A DNA stretch of 8,130 bases from Actinomycetota bacterium (GTDB lineage: Bacteria > Actinomycetota > Thermoleophilia > Gaiellales > Gaiellaceae): assembly GCA_003162235.1 (NCBI GenBank), contig PMMN01000048.1, positions 72,745-80,874 of the forward strand, read 5' to 3'. The notes below the pieces were generated by a model. It saw only the letters and a list, made by a program, of their open reading frames with translations, did no database searches and was not told where the DNA came from. The translations under genes and the position numbers were made by a program. Each line of letters starts with the position of its first letter. The stretch's first letter is position 1. This document shows positions 1 through 5,245 of the stretch, piece by piece.

Positions 1-50
1 ACTGATACGTCTAAGGGACGTGCAGCCCGTGACTGTTGACTCAGAGGGAT

Positions 51-77
51 GGGAATAGGTGGGCATGATCCCGCGTT
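51..77 (+). promoter_or_regulatory. SigR/SigH-type ECF promoter for the sigma gene
   Basis: GGGAAT lies at 51-56 and GTT at 75-77, separated by exactly 18 bases. This matches the known Streptomyces SigR / mycobacterial SigH promoter pattern (GGGAAY-N18-GTT). Transcription would begin about 6-8 bases after the GTT, near 83-85, leaving a leader of about 27 nt before the GTG at 112. The adjacent gene encodes a SigR-like factor, so the likely reading is positive autoregulation. A nine-base match at fixed spacing is rare by chance in a window of this size, and its position directly ahead of its expected sigma gene adds weight. Confidence 0.7.
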
Positions 78-99
78 GGCAAAGGCATATAGCGTTGTT

Positions 100-103
100 A
101 GGA
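100..103 (+). promoter_or_regulatory. Ribosome binding site supporting the GTG start at 112
   Basis: AGGA at 100-103 sits 8 nt before the in-frame GTG at 112. It would lie inside the short leader of a transcript from the SigR-type promoter at 51-77. In contrast, the purine run before the ATG at 49 (43-48) abuts that start with no spacer. Confidence 0.45.
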
Positions 104-111
104 CGCCCTCG

Positions 112-705
112 GTGAGCGAGCGAGCGTCGGAGAAAGACGCGCGTGGACTAGCGCAGGAGGCCCGTAGTCGTGTGCGATTCGAGGAGGAAGCGCTTGAGCA
201 TGCGGATCAGGTCTATCAGGTCGCACGTCACATCGCGGGTTCCCGAGAGGACGCGGAGGAGTTGATGCAGGAGACGTACGCGCGCGCGTTTCGCAGTTGG
301 CGCTCCTACGAACCCGGCACCAATATGCGCGCCTGGCTAATGCGGATCCTCACCAACCTCAACATCGATCGCGGGCGAAGAAAGCAGAGGCGGCCGATTG
401 AGCAGCCTCTGGAGGAAGGCGCGTACTCGCTCTACGACCGGTTGGAGCAGGCGGCAGGTCGGAGCGGCGAAGACGAGGAAAAACTGATCGAGCGGCTCTC
501 CCAGTCCGCCATCGTCGAAGCGCTCGCGGATCTTCCCCATGACTTCCGCGACGTGCTCGTGCTGGTCGATCTCGGCGACTTCAGCTACCAGGAGACCGCT
601 CAGATCCTCGCCATTCCCGTGGGCACTGTTATGTCGAGACTGCACAGGGCGCGCCGGCTACTCAGGCAGTCCCTGGCCGCCTCGGTGTCGGAGAGGAAGG
701 CATGA
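112..705 (+). CDS. ECF RNA polymerase sigma factor, SigR/SigH type
   Basis: This extracytoplasmic-function sigma factor would direct RNA polymerase to stress promoters. In the longest frame (ATG at 49, 218 residues), region 2 spans about residues 45-115, with the DAEELMQETY helix and the NMRAWL..ILTN segment. Region 4 spans about 156-208, with the YQETAQILAIPVGTVMSRLHRAR helix-turn-helix. These segments closely resemble actinobacterial SigR, the thiol-oxidative-stress sigma factor. I place the start at GTG 112 (197 residues). It has AGGA 8 nt upstream and follows a SigR-type promoter, and residues 1-21 of the longer frame use AT-rich third positions unlike the rest. The ATG at 49 could give a longer isoform from an upstream promoter, as known for Streptomyces SigR'. 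The stop overlaps the anti-sigma start (ATGA), so the two are translationally coupled. The family call is firm; the SigR subgroup is likely; the start is moderately sure. Confidence 0.92.
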   Translation: MSERASEKDARGLAQEARSRVRFEEEALEHADQVYQVARHIAGSREDAEELMQETYARAFRSWRSYEPGTNMRAWLMRILTNLNIDRGRRKQRRPIEQPLEEGAYSLYDRLEQAAGRSGEDEEKLIERLSQSAIVEALADLPHDFRDVLVLVDLGDFSYQETAQILAIPVGTVMSRLHRARRLLRQSLAASVSERKA

Positions 706-935
706 GCGAGACACCTTGCACAGGGTGTGAAGATCTGCTCGAGCTATACCTCGACGGCGAGCTTGCCGAAGAAGCGGTGCGCACGACCGAGGAGCATCTC
801 GATGCCTGCGGTTATTGCCGCCGGAACTACCGGTTCGAGCGTCTTTTCCGCGCCTACATGCGGCAGGCGATCAGCGAGCCGATATCTCCGGAGTTGAGCT
901 CGAAGCTGGCTGCGCTCAAGAGCAGCGCCAAGTAA
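702..935 (+). CDS. Zinc-binding anti-sigma factor, RsrA-like (ZAS family)
   Basis: This small soluble protein of 77 residues probably binds and inhibits the sigma factor encoded just upstream. It has the ZAS signature H-x3-C-x2-C at His32, Cys36 and Cys39, preceded by Cys6 and Cys9. The spacing Cys6 to His32 (26 residues) equals that of Cys11 to His37 in Streptomyces RsrA as I recall it, so Cys6 is the best candidate for the fourth zinc ligand. Cys9 is an extra thiol nearby. In RsrA, oxidation forms a disulfide, zinc is lost and SigR is freed; a similar redox switch is inferred here. There is no membrane segment, so it acts in the cytoplasm. RsrA's C-terminal cysteine pair is absent and the protein is shorter. 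Its ATG overlaps the sigma stop, and a GGAG/GGAAGG run lies just upstream. It ends 4 bp from the end of the convergent gene. Confidence 0.88.
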   Translation: MSETPCTGCEDLLELYLDGELAEEAVRTTEEHLDACGYCRRNYRFERLFRAYMRQAISEPISPELSSKLAALKSSAK

Positions 936-939
936 GCTT

Positions 940-1758
940 TTAGCGCACCGCGAGGTTCGCCGGACCGACGATGACGTCGATCGTGAGAGGGTCTTTCCCC
1001 GCCGGCAGGGGCAGTACATCGACGCCGCCGAGACTGTTTGAGAGGCGCTCCGCAAGCGCTCGTCCCTTCCCAGCATCCGTGTAGAAGACGGTCGTGTGCT
1101 TGTAGTCGAAGCGACTCGCACGCCTGACCGAGACCACCTGATACCCGAGCGCCGCGATCCGGGAAGCGACCCGGCGGGTGTAGTTGATGTCTCCGCTTCC
1201 GTTCTGAACGTCGACCTTGGTCTTCCATGGCGCCGGCAGAGCGGAGCCGTGATTTCTCAGCGACAGGACCTGCCCGGCCGGGCCGCGGAGCGCGTATCCG
1301 AGCATGATTGCGGCCGCGGCGCTGACGATCACAAGGGCACCCACTACCGCTAGACGGCCGCGCGGATTGCGCTGGATCGAGCGGGGGAGAACGGGTAAAC
1401 CGGCGAGCTCGCGCGCCTCGTAATTGTCGATCTCGAGCCCGCTCGCGAGCAACGCCGCCGCTGCCAGAGCGTCCTCCGGGGTGCGGAAGGCATACACGCG
1501 CCCTTCCTCGAGCCAGCGGACTTGCTCGGTCGTGATACCCGAGCGTTGGGCCACTTGCTCCTGGCTGAGCTGACGGCGCAGGCGCGCCTTTGCGAACACG
1601 GTTGCCGCCGAGCCGCTCTCGAGTGACGAGACGAGTGCCAGCGTGAGCTGCGGCTGACCCTTGGGGTCGGGTGTTCGCATGTTGGGGATTCTCATCGGCA
1701 GATCGCCTGGATACGTGACATTTTGCCTCTCTGTTGCCAGGCGAAGCCTCCCGGCCAC
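940..1758 (-). CDS. Membrane protein: HTH domain, one TM helix, LytR_C domain
   Basis: The frame encodes 272 residues. An XRE-like helix-turn-helix lies at about 54-110 (LRRQLSQEQVAQRSGIT followed by VRWLEEGRVY). One membrane helix lies at about 136-157, and a C-terminal LytR_C domain (PF13399 type) at about 178-270, recognised from VDVQNGSG, the ALGYQVVSV strand and the final VIVGP. The topology should be N-in, C-out, like RodZ: a cytoplasmic DNA- or protein-binding head anchored to an extracytoplasmic domain found in LytR-CpsA-Psr wall proteins. The exact role is unknown; cell-wall or envelope regulation is inferred. The lytic transglycosylase gene lies 40 bp upstream on the same strand. 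The GTG at 1758 has GGAGAG 8 nt upstream. The ATG at 1695 (residue 22) is a rival start, because the first 21 codons have weaker third-position bias. The 3' end converges on the anti-sigma gene. Confidence 0.85.
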   Translation of the reverse strand: MAGRLRLATERQNVTYPGDLPMRIPNMRTPDPKGQPQLTLALVSSLESGSAATVFAKARLRRQLSQEQVAQRSGITTEQVRWLEEGRVYAFRTPEDALAAAALLASGLEIDNYEARELAGLPVLPRSIQRNPRGRLAVVGALVIVSAAAAIMLGYALRGPAGQVLSLRNHGSALPAPWKTKVDVQNGSGDINYTRRVASRIAALGYQVVSVRRASRFDYKHTTVFYTDAGKGRALAERLSNSLGGVDVLPLPAGKDPLTIDVIVGPANLAVR

Positions 1759-1766
1759 ATCCGAGG

Positions 1767-1772
1767 CTCTCC
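1767..1772 (-). promoter_or_regulatory. Shine-Dalgarno GGAGAG for the HTH/LytR_C gene
   Basis: On the minus strand GGAGAG is followed by 8 nt and then the GTG at 1758. It is the clearest ribosome binding site on the minus strand and is the reason for choosing GTG 1758 over ATG 1695. Confidence 0.5.
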
Positions 1773-1798
1773 AGTGTTCGCCACCGTCGCTCTCCGTC

Positions 1799-2365
1799 CT
1801 ACGAGCAGCCGGCGAGCTGCTGCCAGCGCGCCAGGACTTTGCTCACGTACGTACGCGTCTCCGCCGAGGGCGCCTGACCGGCCCTCGCCACCGCGGTTGG
1901 GCCTGCGTTGTAGGCGGCGAGCGCGAGCTCGAGCGAATCGAAGCGATCCAGCATCCGCTTTAGATAGCGCGCGCCCGCGAGTACGTCCGCATCTGGGCGG
2001 CCGAGGTTGATCTTCAACTCCTGCGCTGTCGACGGGAGAACCTGGAGAAGCCCGCGCGCGCCTGCGTGAGAGATAGCGTTGGGCTGGAAGTTCGACTCCA
2101 CCTGGGCCATCGCGGCGAGTACGGAAAGCGGAACGTCCGTCCTCTTCGAGGCGCGCTCGAAAGCCGGCCGAAAGCGTTTAGGTAACGGGCACAGCCTGGC
2201 CGTGGGCTCGTCCTGCGCCTGGAGAGACAGGGACGAGATCGCCGACGCCGGGCCCCCGGCTTGAGCCGAACGCCTCTCGCCGCTTCGGTTCGCGCTTGCG
2301 AGTGCGGTCGCCGTGAGGACGAGCGTCATCGCAAAGAGAAAGAGCAAAGAAAGTCGGCGGCTCAC
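1799..2365 (-). CDS. Secreted lytic transglycosylase (SLT domain)
   Basis: The 188-residue protein cleaves the MurNAc-GlcNAc bond of peptidoglycan with formation of anhydro-MurNAc, judging by family. A signal peptide is clear at about 1-25 (SRR, a hydrophobic stretch, then ALASA). The SLT domain spans about 66-185: catalytic Glu90 in AQVESNF, then GARGLLQVLPSTA, the NLGRPDADVLAGARYL segment, and AAYNAGP at about 150-156. All hallmark motifs are present, so it should be active. Cys59 and Cys187 flank the domain and could form a disulfide outside the membrane. The start is GTG 2365; I see no Shine-Dalgarno sequence. A TAAGAT box lies 10 nt upstream (2376-2381), so a very short leader is possible. 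It sits between the amidohydrolase and HTH/LytR_C genes, all on the minus strand. Confidence 0.93.
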   Translation of the reverse strand: MSRRLSLLFLFAMTLVLTATALASANRSGERRSAQAGGPASAISSLSLQAQDEPTARLCPLPKRFRPAFERASKRTDVPLSVLAAMAQVESNFQPNAISHAGARGLLQVLPSTAQELKINLGRPDADVLAGARYLKRMLDRFDSLELALAAYNAGPTAVARAGQAPSAETRTYVSKVLARWQQLAGCS

Positions 2366-2417
2366 CCCGCACGAGATCTTATCGCTCGCACCGGCAACAT
2401 TCGCGGCCGGCGAGAGC

Positions 2418-3569
2418 TCAGGCGCCGGACGTAACCGCGAGGATGTCGGCTAGATGGATGAGCCGGAAAGTGAGCCGGTTGGCGCTGAGCCGCTCCGGCT
2501 CGACCTCGATCTCGGGTAGTGCGCGCCAGAGATCGCGGGCGCAGGTGAGAAGCTCGCAGATTCGCTGCAGATCGCGTTGGTGGGAATCTGCCGCCTGGCA
2601 GGCGTTCAGCGCCAACCCGAGCACGCCGACTGTGTCCGGTTGCCTCGTCCAGAGCAGAGGCGTCGCCATCGAGACGTACTGGTGAATCCGCGCCATTGTC
2701 ATCGACTGAGAGAAGGTGGGACTGCCACGCGGCTTGCTCGGCTGGAGTGGCGGCTCGCCGCGGCTGATGCGGTCGGCGTTCTCCCAGAGGATCATCCGCA
2801 GCTCGGCGTCGGTGAGCCCTGCCAGTCGCGCGGTGCGGACTGCCATCAGAAGCGCGCTCGGCTGCTGACCGTACGGGTAGTCGGAGGCGTAGAGGATCTG
2901 CTCCGGTGGGACCAGGTGGAGGAAGTCGAGCAGGTCGATCGGGCTCCAGACGGAGGTGTCGAAGAACACGCCCGCCTTGCCTCCGAGCGCGTGCGCGAGC
3001 GCCTCCAGATCGGCGATACCGGCGTGGGCAACGATCAGTTGCCCGAGCGGGTAGCGCTCGACCAATCGCGCCAGATGATCGGCGATCGGCGGCAACCCGC
3101 GACCGCCGTGGATCAATACCGGTGCGCCCCGTTCGGCGGCCAGCGCCACGATCGGCTCGAGCCGCTCGTCGTTGATCAGGAACCCCTGAGCACGGGGATG
3201 GAGCTTGATCCCGCGTGCGCCCAGGTCGAAGCAGCGCCGCGCCTCTTCGAGCGGCGACTCGTCGAGGTCGAGGCGCGCGAACGGGATCAGCCGCCCCTGC
3301 GAACGCTCCGCGTGAGCGATAGTACGATCGTTCGGCTTGCGGAACGCCGGGTGCCGGTCGCGCTCGTCGAGGGGAAAGACGAAGCAGCGCTCGATTCCGT
3401 ATCGATCGCAGATAGCGGTCAGCTCCTCGAATGAGCCGACCATGCCGTCCACATCTTCGCCGAGATGCGTATGCACGTCGAAGATCGGCGTCGCCGGCGG
3501 TAGCTCGTCGCGAAGCTCGTTCGCCCAGGAGTCGATTAGCGTTTCTGCGCGGGCAAGTGCTTCTTCCAT
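2418..3569 (-). CDS. Metal-dependent amidohydrolase (amidohydrolase_2 / TIM-barrel family)
   Basis: From the ATG at 3569 this is 383 residues. Family features, numbered from that ATG: the HxH pair His33/His35 in FDVHTHLG, KLHP at 122-125, His154 in LIHGG, His182 in VAHAG, and Asp230 in YASDYPYG. These are the metal-site and catalytic positions of amidohydrolase_2 enzymes, which hydrolyse or decarboxylate ring and carboxylate substrates; the substrate cannot be read from sequence. The barrel appears to end near residue 285. The last 95 or so residues form a predicted helical extension that I do not recognise. The frame is open to a GTG at 3620, but the extra 17 codons include several AT-ending ones. 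The ATG is also preceded by TAGACT and a 7-nt gap, fitting a leaderless start. It has no sequence-evident link to the wall genes beside it. Confidence 0.87.
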   Translation of the reverse strand: MEEALARAETLIDSWANELRDELPPATPIFDVHTHLGEDVDGMVGSFEELTAICDRYGIERCFVFPLDERDRHPAFRKPNDRTIAHAERSQGRLIPFARLDLDESPLEEARRCFDLGARGIKLHPRAQGFLINDERLEPIVALAAERGAPVLIHGGRGLPPIADHLARLVERYPLGQLIVAHAGIADLEALAHALGGKAGVFFDTSVWSPIDLLDFLHLVPPEQILYASDYPYGQQPSALLMAVRTARLAGLTDAELRMILWENADRISRGEPPLQPSKPRGSPTFSQSMTMARIHQYVSMATPLLWTRQPDTVGVLGLALNACQAADSHQRDLQRICELLTCARDLWRALPEIEVEPERLSANRLTFRLIHLADILAVTSGA

Positions 3570-3576
3570 AGAGAGA

Positions 3577-3582
3577 AGTCTA
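3577..3582 (-). promoter_or_regulatory. -10-like TANNNT box, probable leaderless start of the amidohydrolase
   Basis: TAGACT on the minus strand lies 7 nt before the ATG at 3569. No Shine-Dalgarno sequence is visible there. In actinobacteria a TANNNT box 6-8 nt before a start codon commonly marks a leaderless transcript. No convincing -35 element is visible. Confidence 0.4.
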
Positions 3583-3669
3583 TTTCCACAGGCGGCGATC
3601 GGGAATCCGCGCTCGAACACCGCTCCCGTTCGGTGACCTGGACTTGCGCGAAACGGATCGTGCCGCTGG

Positions 3670-3685
3670 GCTCGCTCAGGCGAGC
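3670..3685 (-). other. Hairpin enclosing the stop codon of the M16 peptidase gene
   Basis: A perfect 6-bp GC-rich stem (GCTCGC / GCGAGC) closes a 4-nt loop that contains the gene's TGA stop at 3676-3678. After one bulged base the stem could extend by 3 bp. No T run follows, so it is not a standard intrinsic terminator. It could limit read-through or protect the 3' end of the mRNA. Confidence 0.3.
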
Positions 3686-4941
3686 AGTCGTGCGAACCGC
3701 TCGCCGTCCTCGAAAGGACCGATCAAGGCCAGATGGAAAGCGCGCTCGCCGATGACCTCGCGGGCAACACGCTGGACGTCGTCCGCGCTGATCGCGTCGA
3801 GCCTGGCGATCACGTCCGCGGGATCGACCACTTGCCCCTCTAGCACTTCGCGGCGGAGCCCGAACCCGATCAGGCCCTGGGGACTCTCGAGCTGGAGAAC
3901 GAGCCGGCCCTTCGTGTACTCCTTGGCCTTCGCCAGCTCCTGTTCGGGCACCGGCTCGTCGACGATGCGCCGCAGCTCGGCGACAACCGTCTCGATCGCC
4001 TGCTCGACGCGGTTCAAGTCCACGCCGGCCTGCGCGCAAAGCGTCCCGGTCTCGGCGTAGGCGTTGTTCTGGCAGAAAACGTAGTAAGCGAGACCTCGCC
4101 GCTCCCGCACCTCGGTGAACAGGCGTGAAGACATACCGCCGCCGAGAACGGCCGCCAGCACCTGCAGCACGTAGCGGTCGGGATGTTGCATCGGGTGACT
4201 GAGCGTGCCCAGAACGAGGTGAGCCTGGTCGGATTTCTTGTGATGCACGCTGAGACCCGGTTTGTCCGGGGAAGGGATCTCGGCCGGGGAGGGGTTCCCC
4301 GTTTCGCGCGGAGCGAGATCGCCGAGCAAAGCCTCGATCTCGGCCGTCGTGTCGCCGTTCAGGCGACCGCCAAGTCCGACGACTACACGCGACGGCGCGT
4401 ACCAGCGCCCGAGGTAATCGAGGAAGGTGTCGCGTGTGGCGGCGCGGACGGTTTCCTTGCTCCCGATCACGTCCCAGCCGAGCGGCTGGTCACCGAAGAG
4501 GAGGCTCTCGTAAATCGAGCCGACGTAGTCGCGCGGCGAGTCGAAGTACATGTTCATCTCCTCGACGATCACGCCCTTCTCGCGTTCGATCTCATCGAGG
4601 TCGAACTTGGAGTGGCGGATCATGTCGACGAGGACGTCGAGGGCGACGCTGCGCGACTCGGCCGCGCATCTCACGTAGTAGCCCGTGTACTCCTTGCCGG
4701 TGAAGGCGTTGAACTCGCCGCCGATCGCGTCCACTTCGCCGGCTATGTCGCGGGCGCTCGGGCGCTTCTCGGTGCCTTTGAAGAACATGTGCTCGGTGAA
4801 ATGGGCGATGCCGTTCGACTCGCGCGTCTCGTAACGAGAGCCGGCGGCGACCATGATCATGCAGGTCACCGAGCGAGCCTCGGGCATGGGGGCCGTCAAG
4901 ACTCGAAGCCCGTTCGCCAGGACTGAGCGCTCGAAGGTCAC
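3676..4941 (-). CDS. M16-family zinc metallopeptidase (pitrilysin / processing-peptidase type)
   Basis: The protein has 421 residues, the usual size of single-chain bacterial M16B peptidases that act as dimers. The inverted zinc motif HxxEH is intact: His47, Glu50 (catalytic base) and His51 in HFTEH. The distal zinc ligand is Glu127 in VIVEEMN, 76 residues after His51. The second half has the family's GGGMSSRLF (about 266-274) and RERRGLAYYVF (about 278-288) segments, so the enzyme should be active against unfolded or short peptides. No signal peptide is seen, so it is probably cytoplasmic. In many actinobacteria this gene lies near pnp/rpsO; neither is here. The start is GTG 4941 without Shine-Dalgarno sequence but with TAGCAT 6 nt upstream. 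It is divergent from the GGDEF/HD-GYP gene and is followed after about 100 bp by the amidohydrolase. Confidence 0.94.
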   Translation of the reverse strand: MTFERSVLANGLRVLTAPMPEARSVTCMIMVAAGSRYETRESNGIAHFTEHMFFKGTEKRPSARDIAGEVDAIGGEFNAFTGKEYTGYYVRCAAESRSVALDVLVDMIRHSKFDLDEIEREKGVIVEEMNMYFDSPRDYVGSIYESLLFGDQPLGWDVIGSKETVRAATRDTFLDYLGRWYAPSRVVVGLGGRLNGDTTAEIEALLGDLAPRETGNPSPAEIPSPDKPGLSVHHKKSDQAHLVLGTLSHPMQHPDRYVLQVLAAVLGGGMSSRLFTEVRERRGLAYYVFCQNNAYAETGTLCAQAGVDLNRVEQAIETVVAELRRIVDEPVPEQELAKAKEYTKGRLVLQLESPQGLIGFGLRREVLEGQVVDPADVIARLDAISADDVQRVAREVIGERAFHLALIGPFEDGERFARLLA

Positions 4942-4947
4942 GCGACC

Positions 4948-4953
4948 ATGCTA
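4948..4953 (-). promoter_or_regulatory. -10-like TANNNT box, probable leaderless start of the M16 gene
   Basis: TAGCAT on the minus strand is followed by 6 nt and then the GTG at 4941. No ribosome binding site is present. The architecture is the same as at the ClpS gene (TACGCT-N6-GTG). No clear -35 element was found. Confidence 0.42.
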
Positions 4954-5060
4954 ACGAAGAGCGCCGACCCGTCCGAGCCGCGAGCCCCAAACGGTGCGTG
5001 CTCGTATCCGATCAAGTCGTCCCGCCGGCGGCCGATCACCTATCCGACGGTTACGAGCGT

Positions 5061-5066
5061 AGGAGG
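5061..5066 (+). promoter_or_regulatory. Perfect Shine-Dalgarno AGGAGG before a small ORF
   Basis: AGGAGG is followed by 5 nt and then the ATG at 5072. It is the strongest ribosome binding site in the window and is not explained by any larger gene. Confidence 0.45.
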
Positions 5067-5071
5067 CGGTC

Positions 5072-5245
5072 ATGCGCACGCTTGATGTCGCCGTCCCAGG
5101 GTCGAGTATTACTCACGTGTCGTCCGGCACGGAGCCGGCGCGCGCCGCAACTTATACGATCTTTCGAATTCACTCTCAAGCCTCGGCGCTATTTGCCCGA
5201 TCTAATCCGCGTCCCCGAAGCGGCTTAGAGGGAAAGAGGCACTGA
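5072..5245 (+). CDS. Candidate 57-codon small ORF coupled to the GGDEF/HD-GYP gene
   Basis: An ATG at 5072 follows a perfect AGGAGG by 5 nt and opens a 57-residue frame beginning MRTLDVAVPG. It ends at TGA 5243-5245, whose last base is the first base of the next gene's ATG (TGATG). This is the usual geometry of translational coupling, suggesting a leader peptide or small partner protein for the GGDEF/HD-GYP sensor. Against this, I count about 33 of 56 sense codons ending in G or C, lower than in the confident genes, and the second half is worse than the first. I recognise no domain and see no signal peptide or membrane segment. The downstream gene also has its own AAGAGG, so coupling would not be essential. 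Real but unknown, or chance, are both possible. Confidence 0.33.
   Translation: MRTLDVAVPGSSITHVSSGTEPARAATYTIFRIHSQASALFARSNPRPRSGLEGKRH

Larger units (their letters stand above)
4942..5244. other. Divergent intergenic region between the M16 and GGDEF/HD-GYP genes
   Basis: This stretch of about 300 bp must carry the plus-strand promoter of the GGDEF/HD-GYP gene and the minus-strand promoter of the M16 gene. It holds the minus-strand TAGCAT box, a candidate small ORF at 5072-5245, and a 5-bp stem (CCGGC/GCCGG, 5124-5138). It also has a plus-strand -10-like TACGAT at 5155-5160 without a good -35. I could not identify a riboswitch. Confidence 0.5.

Noticed and set aside
36..41. TTGACT, a near-perfect housekeeping -35
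   Set aside because: No TANNNT or TATAAT-like box lies 16-19 bp downstream, so it is not called as a promoter.
2582..2606. GGGAAT followed by GTT, a second possible SigR-type promoter
   Set aside because: The spacing is 16, not 18, and it lies inside the amidohydrolase gene on the opposite strand.
2577..3434. 285-codon plus-strand frame across the amidohydrolase
   Set aside because: It is antisense to a gene with an intact metal-site motif set, and its composition (Arg, Gln, Val, Asp-rich) is typical of shadows.
3570..3620. N-terminal extension of the amidohydrolase to GTG 3620
   Set aside because: The purine run CGGGAG is only 2 nt from the GTG, the codons are AT-ending and unlike the gene, and ATG 3569 has a leaderless-type box.
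3601..3630. GGGAAT followed by GTT near the amidohydrolase start
   Set aside because: The spacing is 21 and the orientation points away from the nearby genes.
4183..4926. 247-codon plus-strand frame across the M16 gene
   Set aside because: It is opposite a gene with a complete zinc site and has no signature of its own.
4998..5228. 76-codon plus-strand frame in the divergent intergenic region
   Set aside because: It lacks a ribosome binding site and has Arg-rich random-like composition; the frame starting at 5072 has far better initiation signals.
5072..5244. Cyclic-di-GMP (GEMM) riboswitch in the leader of the GGDEF/HD-GYP gene
   Set aside because: I looked for the conserved core sequences and tetraloop-receptor arrangement and did not find them.
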